This document shows, one piece after another, positions 1-12,496 of a stretch of 64,000 bases of DNA (position 1 is its first letter; each line of letters begins with the position of its first letter). The notes beneath the pieces were generated by a model. The model had not been told where the DNA came from and searched no databases. It saw nothing but the letters and a program-made list of their open reading frames with translations. The DNA lies in NCBI GenBank assembly GCA_963920635.1, contig OY987299.1:71344692-71408691 (forward strand), read 5' to 3'. A program made the position numbers and the translations under genes. Source of the stretch: Pseudeuparius sepicola. Its lineage: Eukaryota; Arthropoda; Insecta; Coleoptera; Anthribidae.

Positions 1-3000
1 ACATTGCCATGCTTTTATATTATTTCAGAGTTACGTATAGGTACACGTACTAGGGATTAAAGAATAAAGTAATTTATGGAAAACCAACGAGTAATTCACG
101 CGTTGATACTTTAAATTTTGGATATACAATAAAACATTAACAGTTCCATACGTCCTATTCCATATACACCCTACCATTATAAAAAAAGATGCCTACTTTA
201 CTGAATGTACACTCTCGCGGAAGGAGACCACACATAGTTAAAAAAACATTAAAAATTCATCGTCCACAGAGTAAAATTAACATATTATATGGAAGCAATA
301 CCCTGCCACCATATTTTCGTATAATTATGATTCAATTATCCCCCTTTGCGATAAAAATCAATACCCGCCTCTGTATGCTTTATTCTAATTTGTTAATAAT
401 TATTTAATAATACACAAGTTATTCCATCCATATTCTTACATAATTTCTGTTGTTTTTCTAAGCTATATTTCCAAAAATAAAATAATAAACAGAATAATAT
501 TATATTTATCCCCTTGCTCTGTAAAGAGAATATATTGCACACCCTGTATGGCATTATGATTGCTCTCCAACATTTCTCATCTAGTTAGAATCATTTTATT
601 AATTATTTTACTTATTCTGCCTACATCCCTCATACATTTTGTCTATTTTAAATCAATTAAGCAGAAATGAAAGCTTGTAAAAAAATATATCTAATAACGC
701 TTTTCGAATACATTATACTTAAAATAGATAGGTACAACGAGGTGTCATATAAAATATTAGATTTACTTCAACGCAGAAATGGTCGTTATTTCACACAGCG
801 TGTTCCCAATCAAACAACTTTTTATGAAGAAACCACATAACTATACAGGGAGCATCAGAGACCATGAAAACACCATTTAAGGCTATGGGCTGGTGTTAGA
901 TACAGGGTGCGCCAGGAGACAGATACAGGGAAGTGTTAAAAATAAATTCGGTGTTGAGAATACAAATTAGAATATAGGTACATTCTATTCTTGTAGCAGA
1001 CTCATATTATATCTAATTATGTCTATAAAGTATACCCGATTGATGTAATAAGTCTGGATTTTGTCAGATGACATTTCTTCACAAAACCCCTAGGAATTTT
1101 CTATTTTGCTCTCGTTATTACTTTTTGTGTTATGCAAATGACCTCGTTTCTAACCTGAACTTATGAGCCGATTGCGTTTTTGCTGCATTGATGCAAACTT
1201 AGGATGTCAAAATTACCAATTGAAAGTCCCGCTAACAACAAAGGCGATTATATTTTCAGTACATATTATGAAAAGACGAAGTTTTGCTTAGGTGCGGAGG
1301 AATGACTGTCAAGAATTTAATATGAGGAAACAGTGTATACATATAATATAACAGAAATGTTAACTAACTAGTTAGTGTCTATGATATATTTGAATACAAT
1401 TTAATATTTTGGTAAATGGTACTAAGACTAGTAATGTCTCACACTGAATTAGATAGATAGATGATTTTGATTGTGTTCAATATAGGGAACACTAGGCTTT
1501 TGGGCCACCCTTTTCAATGCTATTGGACATATTGTATTATAAAAATTTAGTGGGAAGCTATGAATTTTCAATAGGTATATTGCTGGATCTCCAGAAAATA
1601 TGAAATTATCATACGAGAATTCTGCCGATGAAGATTCTGGTGGCTTGTTGGAAAATCTGTCAGGTAGACAAATCGAGACGAAGGTCGAACTTATTAATAG
1701 AAAGTAAGACACAAGCGAAAATTTGTGCTGCTGATTATGATGATAATGCACCTACCGTTATCAAAATTTTTTGAGTGGGTAAATGGGTAAAATAAAAGGA
1801 CTTTTTTGTTTAAAGATGATGCTTTGTTTCCTCAACCTGGCACATCTGATTACAGAAGTATGTCTCCAGTTGACTTATTTGAATGTTTTTATTGCAGAAG
1901 ATATTGTAGACTTTTGTTAAAAGAGAGTAATAATTCCGCTATATTCAAGAATTGTTGGAACCCTAATATAACTCATCACAAGAGTAGATCAGTATTTAGG
2001 TGGGTTATACTCGTATCGCAGTGTCAAGGTACGATTAAAACTATTGGAAAATAACTACTGGGATTCTGGAGAAGATCTTAGAAATATTGCCATGTATAAA
2101 GCTGAGACGTGACAGATTCATCGAAATAATGAAATGCATGCATTGTGAATAAACACCATACGATGCGTATAGGACTTAACCACACGCAAGCAATACCAAA
2201 ATGCGATGCAGGTCTATGCATTGATTGTTTTATTGTCTTTCCTACAAACTAATATTTATTTTTTATTTTATTGTCATCAATCTATCTAATTCAGTGTGAG
2301 ACATTACTAGTCTTAGTACCATTTACCAAAATATTAAATTGTATTCAAATATATCATAGACACTAACTAGTTAGTTAACATTTCTGTTATATTATATGTA
2401 TACACTGTTTCCTCATATTAAATTCTTGACAGTCATTCCTCCGCACCTAAGCAAAACTTCGTCTTTTCATAATATGTACTGAAAATATAATCGCCTTTGT
2501 TGTTAGCGGGACTTTCAATTGGTAATTTTGACATCCTAAGTTTGCATCAATGCAGCAAAAACGCAATCGGCTCATAAGTTCAGGTTAGAAACGAGGTCAT
2601 TTGCATAACACAAAAAGTAATAACGAGAGCAAAATAGAAAATTCCTAGGGGTTTTGTGAAGAAATGTCATCTGACAAAATCCAGACTTATTACATCAATC
2701 GGGTATACTTTATAGACATAATTAGATATAATATGAGTCTGCCACAAGAATAGAATGTACCTATATTTTAATTTGTATTCTCAACACCGAATTTATTTTT
2801 AACATTTCCCTGTATCTGTCTCCTGGCGCACCCTGTATCTAACACCAGCCCATAGCCTTAAATGGTGTTTTCATGGTCTCTGATGCTCCCTGTATAGTTA
2901 TGTGGTTTCTTCATAAAAAGTTGTTTGATTGGGAACACGCTGTGTGAAATAACGACCATTTCTGCGTTGAAGTAAATCAAATATTTTATATGACACCTCG

Positions 3001-3737
3001 TTGTACCTATCTATTTTAAGTATAATGTATTCGAAAAGCGTTATTAGATATATTTTTTTACAAGCTTTCATTTCTACTTAATTGATTTAAAATAGACAAA
3101 ATGTATGAGGGATGTAGGCAGAATAAGTAAAATAATTAATAAAATGATTCTAACTAGATGAGAAATGTTGGAGAGCAATCATAATGCCATACAGGGTGTG
3201 CAATATATTCTCTTTACAGAGCAAGGGGATAAATATAATATTATTCTGTTTATTATTTTATTTTTGGAAATATAGCTTAGAAAAACAACAGAAATTATGT
3301 AAGAATATGGATGGAATAACTTGTGTATTATTAAATAATTATTAACAAATTAGAATAAAGCATACAGAGGCGGGTATTGATTTTTATCGCAAAGGGGGAT
3401 AATTGAATCATAATTATACGAAAATATGGTGGCAGGGTATTGCTTCCATATAATATGTTAATTTTACTCTGTGGACGATGAATTTTTAATGTTTTTTTAA
3501 CTATGTGTGGTCTCCTTCCGCGAGAGTGTACATTCAGTAAAGTAGGTATCTTTTTTTATAATGGTAGGGTGTATATGGAATAGGACGTATGGAACTGTTA
3601 ATGTTTTATTGTATATCCAAAATTTAAAGAATCAACGCGTGAATTACTCGTTGGTTTTCCATAAATTACTTTATTCTTTAATCCCTAGTACGTGTACCTA
3701 TACGTAACTCTGAAATAATATAAAAGCATGGCAATGT
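1..3737. mobile_element. Large inverted-repeat (foldback) element with a piggyBac remnant
   Basis: Bases 1-1460 are repeated in inverse orientation at about 2280-3737. The first bases (ACATTGCCATGC) mirror the last (GCATGGCAATGT at 3726-3737). The arms match almost without gaps for about 1.46 kb and enclose about 815 bp of unique sequence holding piggyBac transposase fragments. The left end coincides with the window edge, so the true terminus and any TTAA target duplication cannot be seen there. A decayed copy of the right terminus lies at about 4665-4770. The inverted structure is seen directly; assignment to the piggyBac superfamily rests on the interior. Confidence 0.75.
1597..2150 (+). 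pseudogene. Decayed piggyBac (PGBD-type) transposase fragment
   Basis: I do not see an intact gene, but pieces in different frames follow the order of a piggyBac transposase N-terminal half. An acidic stretch followed by ENLSGRQIE lies at about 1615-1700. SPVDLFECFY and LLLKESNN follow at about 1866-1935. NNYWDSGEDLRN lies at about 2050-2090 and RRDRFIEIMKCMHC at about 2105-2150. These match the family's ...NLSGR..., ...P.ELFE.F...., YWD.GDD.RN and MRRDRF..IMK..HC blocks. Stops and frameshifts separate them, and the catalytic DDD core is absent. The fragment fills the loop between the two arms of the 1-3737 element, so it is probably the residue of the transposase of this family. Confidence 0.6.
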
Positions 3738-6700
3738 ATCCGTTTTTAATTTGTTTTTTATTCAAAATTATATTTTATAATACTGCCCATTCACGGCGGA
3801 GCTACGGATACCTGTGTATCGTCGGTAATGGGGGAGCGCCCTCTAGACATCGGCTCGCTAGTACCTACGGCAGGTACTAAGCGGTCTCTAAATCGAGGGA
3901 TCCGGTGGTACGAGATGTGTTTTGGAAGTTGGTAGATGGCAGAGGGTGTTAGATTTCTACAAGTATATGGCAGTATTTTTATCGATTGGTCAACCCTTTG
4001 TTTGGGGCGAGGGCGGCTCGGCAAAAGGCAAAAGCCGTTCTATATTAAAAATGGTCGCCGTGACGCCGTGTTATTTGTTTTGTTGGTATATTTCGACATA
4101 ATTAAACAATGTCGCGCAAGCGTCTTCTGTGAATCGAGAGAAAAATCAATATCAGCCTATATACAGTTGGCAGAACAGGTGTTAAAACCTGTTTTGGCTT
4201 TAAAGCAATGAATTAGATAGGTACCACTGATTGACTTGACTCTTAGATTAAACTGCAAATAGAGAGGCCCCTGTCATGGTATAAAGGAACCGTGTGGTTA
4301 TTTTGAATTTTTGGGAAAGTATGTGGCAACATTGTGGTATCTAGCGAACAACTTCTTAGAAGATGTGACGGGTTCATGTCTAATAATATTAAATAGAAAA
4401 ACAAGTAATCGCTTTGTGCTCGTCTTACATGTATAATTGCCCGAAAATATTGGATTTAGGGGGCGCTGGCTGTGACATCGCAAACTAATTGCACATGTGG
4501 ATAGATTTTGGTATTCTTACGGGAAGGTGTATGTGGGTACCTATTTTTTAATAGTTCTATATATTTTTTTATAGTTCTGTAGGTATATAGAGGAGAATAA
4601 TATTTTGGTTATTAAATAAATAATAATGGGAATAATTATGTGGGAAAAGCTTGCATTGTATCTTTTTTTTTATAATGGTAGGGTGTATATGGAATAGGGC
4701 GTATGGAAGTGTTAATGTTATTCTTTAATTCGGCTATGCGTATACTCTGAAATAATATCAAACGCTGCAATGTATCCCCAGTTAATTTTAATTATATGCT
4801 GTTAAAATATTTTCTCCTCCTGCCTATGGCAGGTACCATCAAGGGTTGCCCAGGGCGAGTGGTGCATTCTTTTGGAAAGTGAGATAGGTATAGGTATAGC
4901 TCCCGGTTGTGAGAAAAGGAGAAAAAAAATCAATATTGCCCTCTCGACCAATACCATCAGATCTTCTGGCGGACGTCTAGAGGGGCTAGAAGCGGTGTTG
5001 CCGGATCCGCTGAAATCAGCCGAGATCTACGGATATTTTCATGGTAGAGTCTTGATATACACTTATGTGGGTGAAATCGTTCGGCAACGTTGTCCTATAA
5101 CGACCAACTTGAGAATGTGCGAGCCGGTGAGTCGTTCTAAAATAAAAAATGGTTGCCGTGGCGTCGGGTTACTTCTTTCGTGTGCATATTTTTGTCATAA
5201 TTAAATAATGTCGCGATTGCTTTGAAGCTAATTGATACGACATAACGGTACAAAGTAGCTCTGTGACGGGTGCCCGCGTCTATAGATCGCGCGTGTTCTA
5301 CACAGAGACTGTTTTTCGAGGAGTCATGGCTGTGTTGGGGGAGTGCATCTGGACGACGGCGATCATACGTTTGGAATATGTGTTGGAACCCATGCTTTTG
5401 AAAGTGTTTTTAATTGCTTTCATTGTTTGAGTTTTTCATATATCCTTACTTATTCTTCTTAGGAGTATATATTCACTTTAAAGTAAGTACACCTATTATT
5501 TTTTCTTTGTTTTGGGAATTTTTAAGGCGTTGGCTGTGACGTCACATGCCTAATTACGTGGGGGAGCCTGGGAATTTTCAGAATTTTGTAGATGTGGGAC
5601 AAAATATAATTTATTTTTTTGTTTATTACCTGAATATCGGACGTAATACACCATACAGTGCGGTACACTGTATTTTTTTTTTTCATTTTAAAGGGTAAAT
5701 AGCGTTAAATAGTACAAAATGTATGAAATGACAGTAAGAGCTTATTTTTTATTAGATCTGAGGTAAATAGAAGATAATTATGCGTAAATAGAACTTAATA
5801 TGCTATGCAGTGCAGTATATGTAATGTTTTTTTTCATCGCAAAGGGGATAAATATTGCTAATTAGACAAAAAAGCGCGGGAAATGAGAGTATTTGTACCT
5901 ATTTTAAATAGTTATGTAGGTATAAACGGTACGTAAACAATAAATTGACATTGACAGTCCATGTAAGGTTTTTTTATTGTATGGGGATAAATAGAGTAAT
6001 TAGACAAAAAGCGCGGGAAATAAGAGTATTTGTACCTATTTTAAGCTGCCTTTAAACTATATGTGGTAATAAAATTTCAGGTTGTTTTATTATAAGAGCC
6101 TATGCGTTCTGTAAAATAACCCTAGCAGGATAAAATACCATTAAAAATACGACAAAAACTAATGGCAAACCCTCGAATTAAAGAAATTCTAAAATTCCAG
6201 AGAAAGACGAAGCCGAAAATCATTATTTTTTAAAACCCCATTAAAACTAACGAGGGGGTATCATCTGTAGGAAAAACTTTACCCAACTGCCTGTTGTGAT
6301 ATCGGGCCGAAACCATACTGTATTTTTTCTAGGGCGTTGGCTAACATTTTACAAGCTAATTACGTGGCGGAACCTGGGAATTTTCAGATTTTGTAGATGT
6401 GGGACAGAATAGAAGTTAATTTTTGTTTATTGCATGTATATAGGACATAATACGACATACAGTGCGGTACACTGTATTTTTTTTTCATTGCAAAAGGGGT
6501 AAATAGCGTTAATTAGTAAAAAATGTAGGAAATGGGAGTACTTGTACCTATTTTAAATAGTTATGTAGGTATAAACGCTACGTAAAACAATAAATTGACA
6601 CTGACAGTCCATGTAATGTTTTTTTTTTTCATTGAAAAGGAGGTAAATAGCGTTAAATAGTAAAAAATGTATGAAATGACAGTAAGAGCTTATTTTTTAT

Positions 6701-6900
6701 TAGATCTGAGGTAAATAGAAGATAATTATGCGTAAATAGAACCTAATACGTTATGCAGTGCAGTATATGTAATGTTTTTTTTTTCATTGCAAAGGGGGTA
6801 AATAGCGTTAATTAGACAAAAAAAGCGCGGGAAATGAGAGTGATTGTATCTATTTTAAATATTTCTTCACGTACATACGGTACTTAACCAATAAATTGAC
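3738..6900. repeat. Block of diverged direct repeats, no gene
   Basis: Several segments recur in the same orientation. The block around 4049-4115 (ATGGTCGCCGTGACG... to AATTAAACAATGTCGCG) returns at 5148-5223. A segment centred on GCGTTGGCTGTGACGTCA occurs at about 4460, 5528 and 6335 with drift. About 5570-6030 is repeated at 6375-6900, including the lines with CAGTGCGGTACACTGTA and TGAGGTAAATAGAAGATAATTATGCG. The open frames here are different frames of one repeat unit and do not resemble proteins I know. This looks like an old local tandem amplification, possibly of sequences flanking the foldback element. Confidence 0.6.
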
Positions 6901-7135
6901 ATTTATGTGCGAATTTCGCGGAAATATGGACCCGCGGTATTGTAATTACTGATTACGCTGCAATTACACGGTATGATGGCTGCGGGGTGCGGGGGAGAGG
7001 TCATGCGCTCGGTGCGCATGCGCGGAGGAAAAGTGGGCGGGGCCTACCAGGGGCGTAGGAGTGGGGGGTAATGTACGAAAAAGGAGTGGGAGGACCAAAA
7101 AAGGGGTGGGGGGACTATTTTGAACTCTCAATTGT
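6900..7135. other. Short G-rich stretch without gene
   Basis: Base composition changes abruptly to G-rich with CGCATGCGCG-type palindromic dinucleotides (about 6990-7020), then GGGGTGGGGGG runs up to 7115. No reading frame or repeat boundary could be supported. Confidence 0.4.
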
Positions 7136-7139
7136 TAAC

Positions 7140-7440
7140 TACTACTACTAATAATAATACGTCTTTATTTATACATTTAGTGGTATAAACAGGCGAAGTG
7201 TCGCTAATACATAGCATTTTCAACTTAACCTTGAAGAGAATACAAAAACAAAGTATTCTAAATTAAAGAAATTAAACATACACATTACAATGTGCAACCT
7301 AAACTAACTATATATTTTATATTATTTCAGTACCAGGTCTACAATATTGATATCCGGGAATGTGAAACTCAATTGGTAATTTATTTATTAATGAGTTAAC
7401 TAACCTTTCTCCATTAGACTGAAGTCGATTCTATCTAACT
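7140..7440 (-). mobile_element. Possible 3' tail of a LINE
   Basis: Read on the minus strand, the stretch ends in a polyadenylation-like ATAAATAAAGACG followed by short TTATTATTAG/TAG repeats. This is the usual look of a CR1/RTE-like 3' tail. No coding sequence is attached, so family and orientation are tentative. Confidence 0.3.
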
Positions 7441-7459
7441 ATCATGTATTTATGTATTT

Positions 7460-7565
7460 TCTGTAATTCATATTCTTTCCCCATTTAAACTTTGTTCTAG
7501 CTCTGCTAGTTTCCGAGATCCCCATAGTGGTCATCGAAAAAAACTCACCCTGTATATATAGGTAC
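7460..7565. repeat. Fragment shared with the hAT MITE interior
   Basis: About 100 bp (containing GTTTCCGAGATCCCCATAG) is the reverse complement of 11503-11600 inside the hAT element, with about 10% differences. It is a truncated dispersed copy of the same repeat family. Confidence 0.6.
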
Positions 7566-7616
7566 AGTGTCCTCCAAAAAGTTCGCAACAATAGGGGGAA
7601 ATTTTTAATTAACGTT

Positions 7617-8367
7617 TTATTTTGAAATTTAATTTTGGGGTTACCTTTTGCTTTAAAAACGATAAAAAAGGACCCACTCAAATGTGGTCATGTGACTTTC
7701 GTTATCTGTTAAAAATGACATTTAAATAAATATATCGCCAAAAATAGTTGTTAAAATATCAAAAAGTTTTACTTGAAAAAGTTGTTTGTTTTTCAATTTT
7801 ACGTAAGTGTACCAAATTTGAACGCTCTACTAAGATATTTAGTTTTTTGCCAATTTTTAATATTTATGAAATTTCTGAAAATATTAAAAACTCGAAACTT
7901 CGTAAAAACTATTTCATATCACTAGCTTTATCATTCTATTAATTTTTTATTACTAATTACCGATAAGAATGAGTATTTTTCAAAAGAAAATGATATTTAC
8001 GCTTTAAAATTCTGTTATGTTTGTTGCAAAGTTGATGTACCGTCTAGCATTTGGGGTATACATTTAGTTACAATACGTTTCCCAGTTCTAAATTGATGCG
8101 AAAATAATAATAAATTAAAATATCATCGAACTATTTTACGTATTTAAGCAAAATTCTTGACTTTTATGGAACAAATAATTATTAAAAGAAACAACTTTTT
8201 CAAGTAAAACTTTTTGATATTTTAACAAATAAACCCATTTTTGGTGATATATTTTTTTAAATGTCATTTTTGGCAGATAACGAAAGTCACGTGACCACGT
8301 TTGAGTGGGTCATTTTTCATCGTTTTGAAAGCAAAAGGTAACCCCAAAATTAAATTTCAAAATAAAG
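7617..8367. mobile_element. Foldback element with 180-bp inverted arms
   Basis: Bases 7617-7796 are the inverted complement of 8188-8367, at roughly 90% identity. Shared landmarks are TTTTGGGGTTACCTTTTGCTTT and AAAAGTTTTACTTGAAAAAG with their complements. The loop is AT-rich and has no coding capacity. No clean target duplication could be identified, so the superfamily is unknown. Confidence 0.65.
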
Positions 8368-8528
8368 CATGCTTTTCTGCCTTCGATCGTCCTTGGTTTG
8401 AGGCAGGCGCATGCACATGTCTTTAAAGAAAAACACCGCTATGACCAAGAGTGCTGGACAAATGTGGGTTCACGGTATTGCTCCTAAATAGCTTTATCCG
8501 CGTGATTTACTAATTGTCCTACATTCAT

Positions 8529-9492
8529 TGGCGCAAAATTTCAGGTCTTAATCTCAATTTTCAAGGCCTACAACGAATTTTTTTCTACTAAAAAAATGAC
8601 GAAAACTTTTTAGCGATTTTTTTATTTAAAATCTGACACAACAGCTTTAATTAGAACATCCCAAAACCCCCACATACCAAATTTGAACAAAAAATATACA
8701 GGGAGTTCCATTCTGAAAGTGGTCAAAGTTGAGCAAAATAGGAATTTTAAGAAATCTAGCAAGTCAAGTGTGCCACGGAATCCACTCAAAACAGTTGAAT
8801 GGTCAATAGGAATACTCAAAGTCTTGGCGTGCAAAGGTTCAATATAAAAATATACATGGTATTTTTCTCTGGGCCATCTCAAAATACTGAATTTTTATGA
8901 AACTTTATACTGGTGAGGAGTGCTCTGGAATTGTTGAAAAAACATTAATAAACACAAAAGTAATTTATTTCTTTACAAAATGCCAACCAACAAATAAAAA
9001 CAATATAAATTACTAGACCTTTCTCAATATAAAGTCACTCTCTAAAATTAAATTTTCTGTGCATTTCCTGTTGTAGCACACCAGCTACCTTACCTCATAT
9101 GGACTTACTGACTCTCAGGCTTTTGTATTTTTAGACTTAGTTCGTTCATAGGGTCTGGGGCGGTTAATAGATTTAAAGTTCTAAAAAATTCAGTACCTAA
9201 TTTGAGATGGTACAGAGAAAGACACTCTGTATCTTTTTGTATTAGATCTTTACACACCAACAGTCTTACTGGTCCTGTTGACAATTCAACTGTTTTGAGT
9301 GGATTCCATGACACACTTGACTTGCCAGATGCCTTTAAAATTCCCTGTATATTTTTTGTTCGAATTTGGTATGTGGGGGTTTTAGGGTGTCCTAATAAAA
9401 AAATCGCTAAATAGTTTTCGTCATTTTTTTACTAGAAAATAAAATTCGTAGTAGACCTTGAAAATTGAGATTAAAACCTAAACTTTTGCGTA
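8529..9492. mobile_element. Foldback element with about 300-350-bp inverted arms
   Basis: About 8529-8882 is mirrored by 9202-9492. Matching pieces include ACATACCAAATTTGAACAAA, GGAATCCACTCAAAACAGTTG and ATGACGAAAACTTTTTAGCG, each with its complement on the other side. Identity is roughly 80%, so the element is old. The interior (about 8885-9200) shows no recognisable protein. Confidence 0.65.
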
Positions 9493-9625
9493 TATATAAT
9501 AGTTTTTTAATGACTTCATAGGCGTACTCCACGGATTCAACTTTTCTCGTGGTTGAAATTTGAGTTATTAACAAAGTGGGTTTAACTAGGCTTATATTGT
9601 ATATTGTTGGTATTGTTTGTTGCAG

Positions 9626-9775
9626 GTAGAACAGTCAATGTCTTCCGCAAGCGAAGCAAATTTCATATCAAATATTATGGTTCCGTCGATATTTTTGGTC
9701 AGCCTAGGAGCATTAGCCGTTATGGTATTTATTATAATATATCTCAAGAGGAAGTCGCGAAGACAAAATGAAACA
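9626..9775 (+). CDS. Receptor tyrosine kinase, transmembrane-segment exon
   Basis: A 150-bp exon in phase 0 at both ends. It follows a polypyrimidine tract and AG acceptor (9624-9625) and is followed by a GTGAGT donor at 9776. It encodes 50 residues: a short extracellular stalk, one strongly hydrophobic helix of about 21 residues (IMVPSIFLVSLGALAVMVFI), and a basic stop-transfer cluster (KRKSRR). This is a type I single-pass membrane anchor. The frame runs on into the next exon, which begins a tyrosine kinase domain. Upstream ectodomain exons are not in the window or were not recognised. The assignment rests mainly on the linkage to that next exon. Confidence 0.7.
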
Positions 9776-9835
9776 GTGAGTTATATTGATACTTTGATAT
9801 GTGGAACGTAGTTGAAATATGATTTATGTATATAG

Positions 9836-9998
9836 GCATCTCCAATCAATTTGAAACATAGCCTCCTCATAGCAGAAAGATACGCACCCAATCCTCAGTA
9901 TTCAGCCTGCTCGGGTGCCGGAGTACCGGTTTTACGCAGGGAAACACTCAAATTTATCAACGAGCTGGGAGAGGGATGCTTCGGTAAAGTTTACAAAG
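9836..9998 (+). CDS. Receptor tyrosine kinase (Ror-like), juxtamembrane and glycine-loop exon
   Basis: This exon lies 60 bp after the previous one (acceptor AG at 9834-9835, donor GTAAGT at 9999) and keeps the same frame. It encodes about 54 residues: a juxtamembrane segment, then LKFINELGEGCFGKVYK. That is the nucleotide-binding glycine loop (GxGxFGxVY) opening a protein kinase domain. The F(I/M)xELGExxFGKVYKG pattern is closest, from memory, to the Ror family of receptor tyrosine kinases; Trk or MuSK-type kinases are alternatives. The exon ends in phase 1 within the glycine codon after YK. The next exon, which should carry the VAIK lysine, was not found in the following 40 kb. It may lie beyond the window, or the locus may be broken by transposons. 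Confidence 0.7.
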
Positions 9999-10004
9999 GT
10001 AAGT

Positions 10005-10720
10005 CGAATTAAATATTCTGGGCAAAACTCGGCACTACTAGTTTATCTCAGGATAAAAAAAATAGTATGTAGTAAATCAGAACGCAGCGCCATTACGGCA
10101 TTTTCCAGGGCGGGGCACTAGGGGGAGGGGATCGTAGCTTAACATTGTCGTTGAGAGGTCACAAATTTAAAAAAATTAAAATTGAATTTTGCGGCGCAGA
10201 TGAAAATTTTTCAAATATTCATAGTCAAGCAGTTTACATTAACAAAAAAGTTTTAATGCAATAAATAATACTCTCAACTGGTGATAAATGTTTTGGCTAA
10301 CTATGGAACCATAATCATTTTTAGCCAAGAAGTACCTACTCCTTTTTCTTTTATAGAACCAGTGCCACCAATAGAAATTTGTTTTGTGTGCTGTTCTCTT
10401 TAAACGCTTCGATGATCCAGGATCCTATAGACACCAGGTGCGCTTTTCCAACAACCTTTTCCTAACTTGATGGTATAATAGCTAATGCCTACAAGTGGCG
10501 TTGCATTAAACTGAAATTTTCGTCTGTGTCACATGTTGCTGCAAATCCAAGTTGTTGAACCTTTCTCCAGATATACTGGCAAAAATTAAAAAAAAACTTT
10601 ATTCGACACTTCAAGAAATTCGATCCGAGATAATTTAATTGCGGCCAATTCCCGATCTGTTAATGTGGTATAGGGTTTTAGGTTTTAGTTCGATATAATT
10701 TTTTTTGCTAAAATCAAGTA
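10005..10720. other. Intron or intergenic sequence, nothing recognised
   Basis: AT-rich sequence downstream of the kinase exon donor. No conserved reading frame, RNA gene or repeat boundary was found. Confidence 0.4.
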
Positions 10721-10772
10721 AGTTTTGAAACATATGTTTATACGTTTCTTCCCTGGAAGACATCTTGAATTT

Positions 10773-11283
10773 TCAGAGCCAACAGGTGCGTGTATCACAG
10801 GCACCATAATCCAATATTTGGCCTTTGATAAAAAAATACTGAATATTTCGTTTTGTACTAAATATTATAATTCTGCCTTCACCTACCATAAAGTCGCTTA
10901 TCAGAAACGTTTCTCCGTTTATTGTATTTCGTAATGCAGCTGGTAAGTCAATTTCGTTCAATGATCGCGGTTCAGATGGTTGGCCCGCTTGTTTAATCCG
11001 TTTTATAGCGTTCGAAGAGCGTTCTTTGATGGTATATACGGCTGTACTTCTGGAGGCGTGATGACGGTGTTCGCTTGAAAAATTTGGCATGGAAAATCTT
11101 GTGTCTGTTTTGCTTGTACTTTGTTCTGCCCGATAGATCGGAACTTGCTGGTGGTCTCCAAGCTTCTGAAGATGATGCCCACCATTCACATACTTTGCTA
11201 GATCCTCTTTGGGACGGTAACGTTTCACACACATCGCTCATTTTCACTAGATGGATTACTTGACAACAACACAGAGCAAACAC
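10773..11283 (-). pseudogene. MULE-type transposase (FLYWCH/MULE-like) fragment
   Basis: The longest open frame (153 codons, 10773-11234) contains NAIKRIKQ..., SLNEIDLPAALRNTINGETFLISD and RIIIFSTKRNIQYF. This resembles the segment just before the catalytic domain of insect Mutator-like transposase proteins (pattern: D.P..LR.TL.G..FL..DS....RILIF.T..NL..L). In a neighbouring frame the continuation reads KAKYWIM, where the family has YWIMDGTFKT. The copy is therefore frameshifted there and lacks the DDE core. It is a dead fragment. The assignment is by remembered pattern and is moderately secure. Confidence 0.5.
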
Positions 11284-11442
11284 TTGTGTCGCCCAACTTT
11301 AATTCTTCCACTATTTATGCTCAAGACCTTATTTAAATTGCGACTACCTAGATGAGGGTAAACTACATTTCTAGTATGGCGGCCGAGTAGTAGGACGTTG
11401 TTCTATCTGCAGCCTGATTTTACTTAAAATTTTAGCTATTTA

Positions 11443-12496
11443 CAGGGCCGTAGCTAGGGGTTTTCCATGGGGGGGTTTAGGTTTAAGGTTAACTTTTTGA
11501 GCATTATCCTCATATACAGTGTGAGTTTTTTCGATGACCACTAGGGGGATCTCGGAAACTAGCAGAGCTAGAACAAAGGTTAAATGGGGAAAGAATGGCA
11601 GTTTTGTATGCTCAATGTAATGCCCCTTTTGGATTTTTAAAAAAGTTCATGGCTCACTAGATATTTTGAAAAGAATGATTTTTGGCTATTTCATCAGATC
11701 TCTGTAGCTCCGTTATTTCTGATTATACAGAAAAACTGTAGAGACAAAAATTGTAGATAATTTTGGGCTTAATAAGATAATCTGATCCAATTTTTTATGT
11801 TTGTGATTTTTGAGATATGACATAAACTTTTGTTTTTTAAAATGTAAATCATAGTTGGCTGTGGCCTTATCAAATCGGCCATTTTTTGAGCTTTCCAAAG
11901 ATATAATAAAAAAATAAAAGAGCTTACAAATTTTCTGATTTTTTTAAATTTTCACATAGTCAGCCATTGAATATTTTCATAATTACGTTCTATTTTATAA
12001 TAAGACATAGGACTTCAAACTTTCAAATGTTTTATTTTCAGCTGGTAACAAAATGTAACAAAATAAAACAAAAATTAAAAAACTCAAATTCAAATTATTA
12101 TTATTTTAAAAGGTCACCTTTTAAAATAAAAAAAAGTGTTCAAACAATCCACCATTCTTTATGCAAATATTGCATCATCACAAAAAGAAATCCAAAACAG
12201 ACAAATCGGGGGATTGGGGCGGCCAGGAAATAGGTCTATTTCTCCCTATCCAAATTTTGATAGAGCTGATCTAGGTAATTTCTTACGGGCAAATAATTAT
12301 GTGGTGGATCTCCATCATGATAATTTTTGTTTTATTTTGTTACATGTTGTTACCAGCTAAAAATAAAATATTTGAAAGTTTCAAGTATGTCTTATTATAA
12401 AATAGAACGTAATTATGAAAATATTCCATGGCCAACTATGTGAAAATTAAAAAAAATCAGAAAATTAGCCATAGCTCTTTTATTTCTACGGCCCTG
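11443..12496. mobile_element. Non-autonomous hAT element (1,054 bp) with 8-bp target duplication
   Basis: The termini are CAGGGCCGTAG and its exact complement CTACGGCCCTG. They are flanked by the identical 8-bp sequence GCTATTTA at 11435-11442 and 12497-12504, as expected for the hAT superfamily. Inside, about 11926-12072 is the inverted complement of about 12323-12470, giving a second, nested hairpin. There is no transposase frame. The preserved target duplication supports a discrete insertion. Confidence 0.85.
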
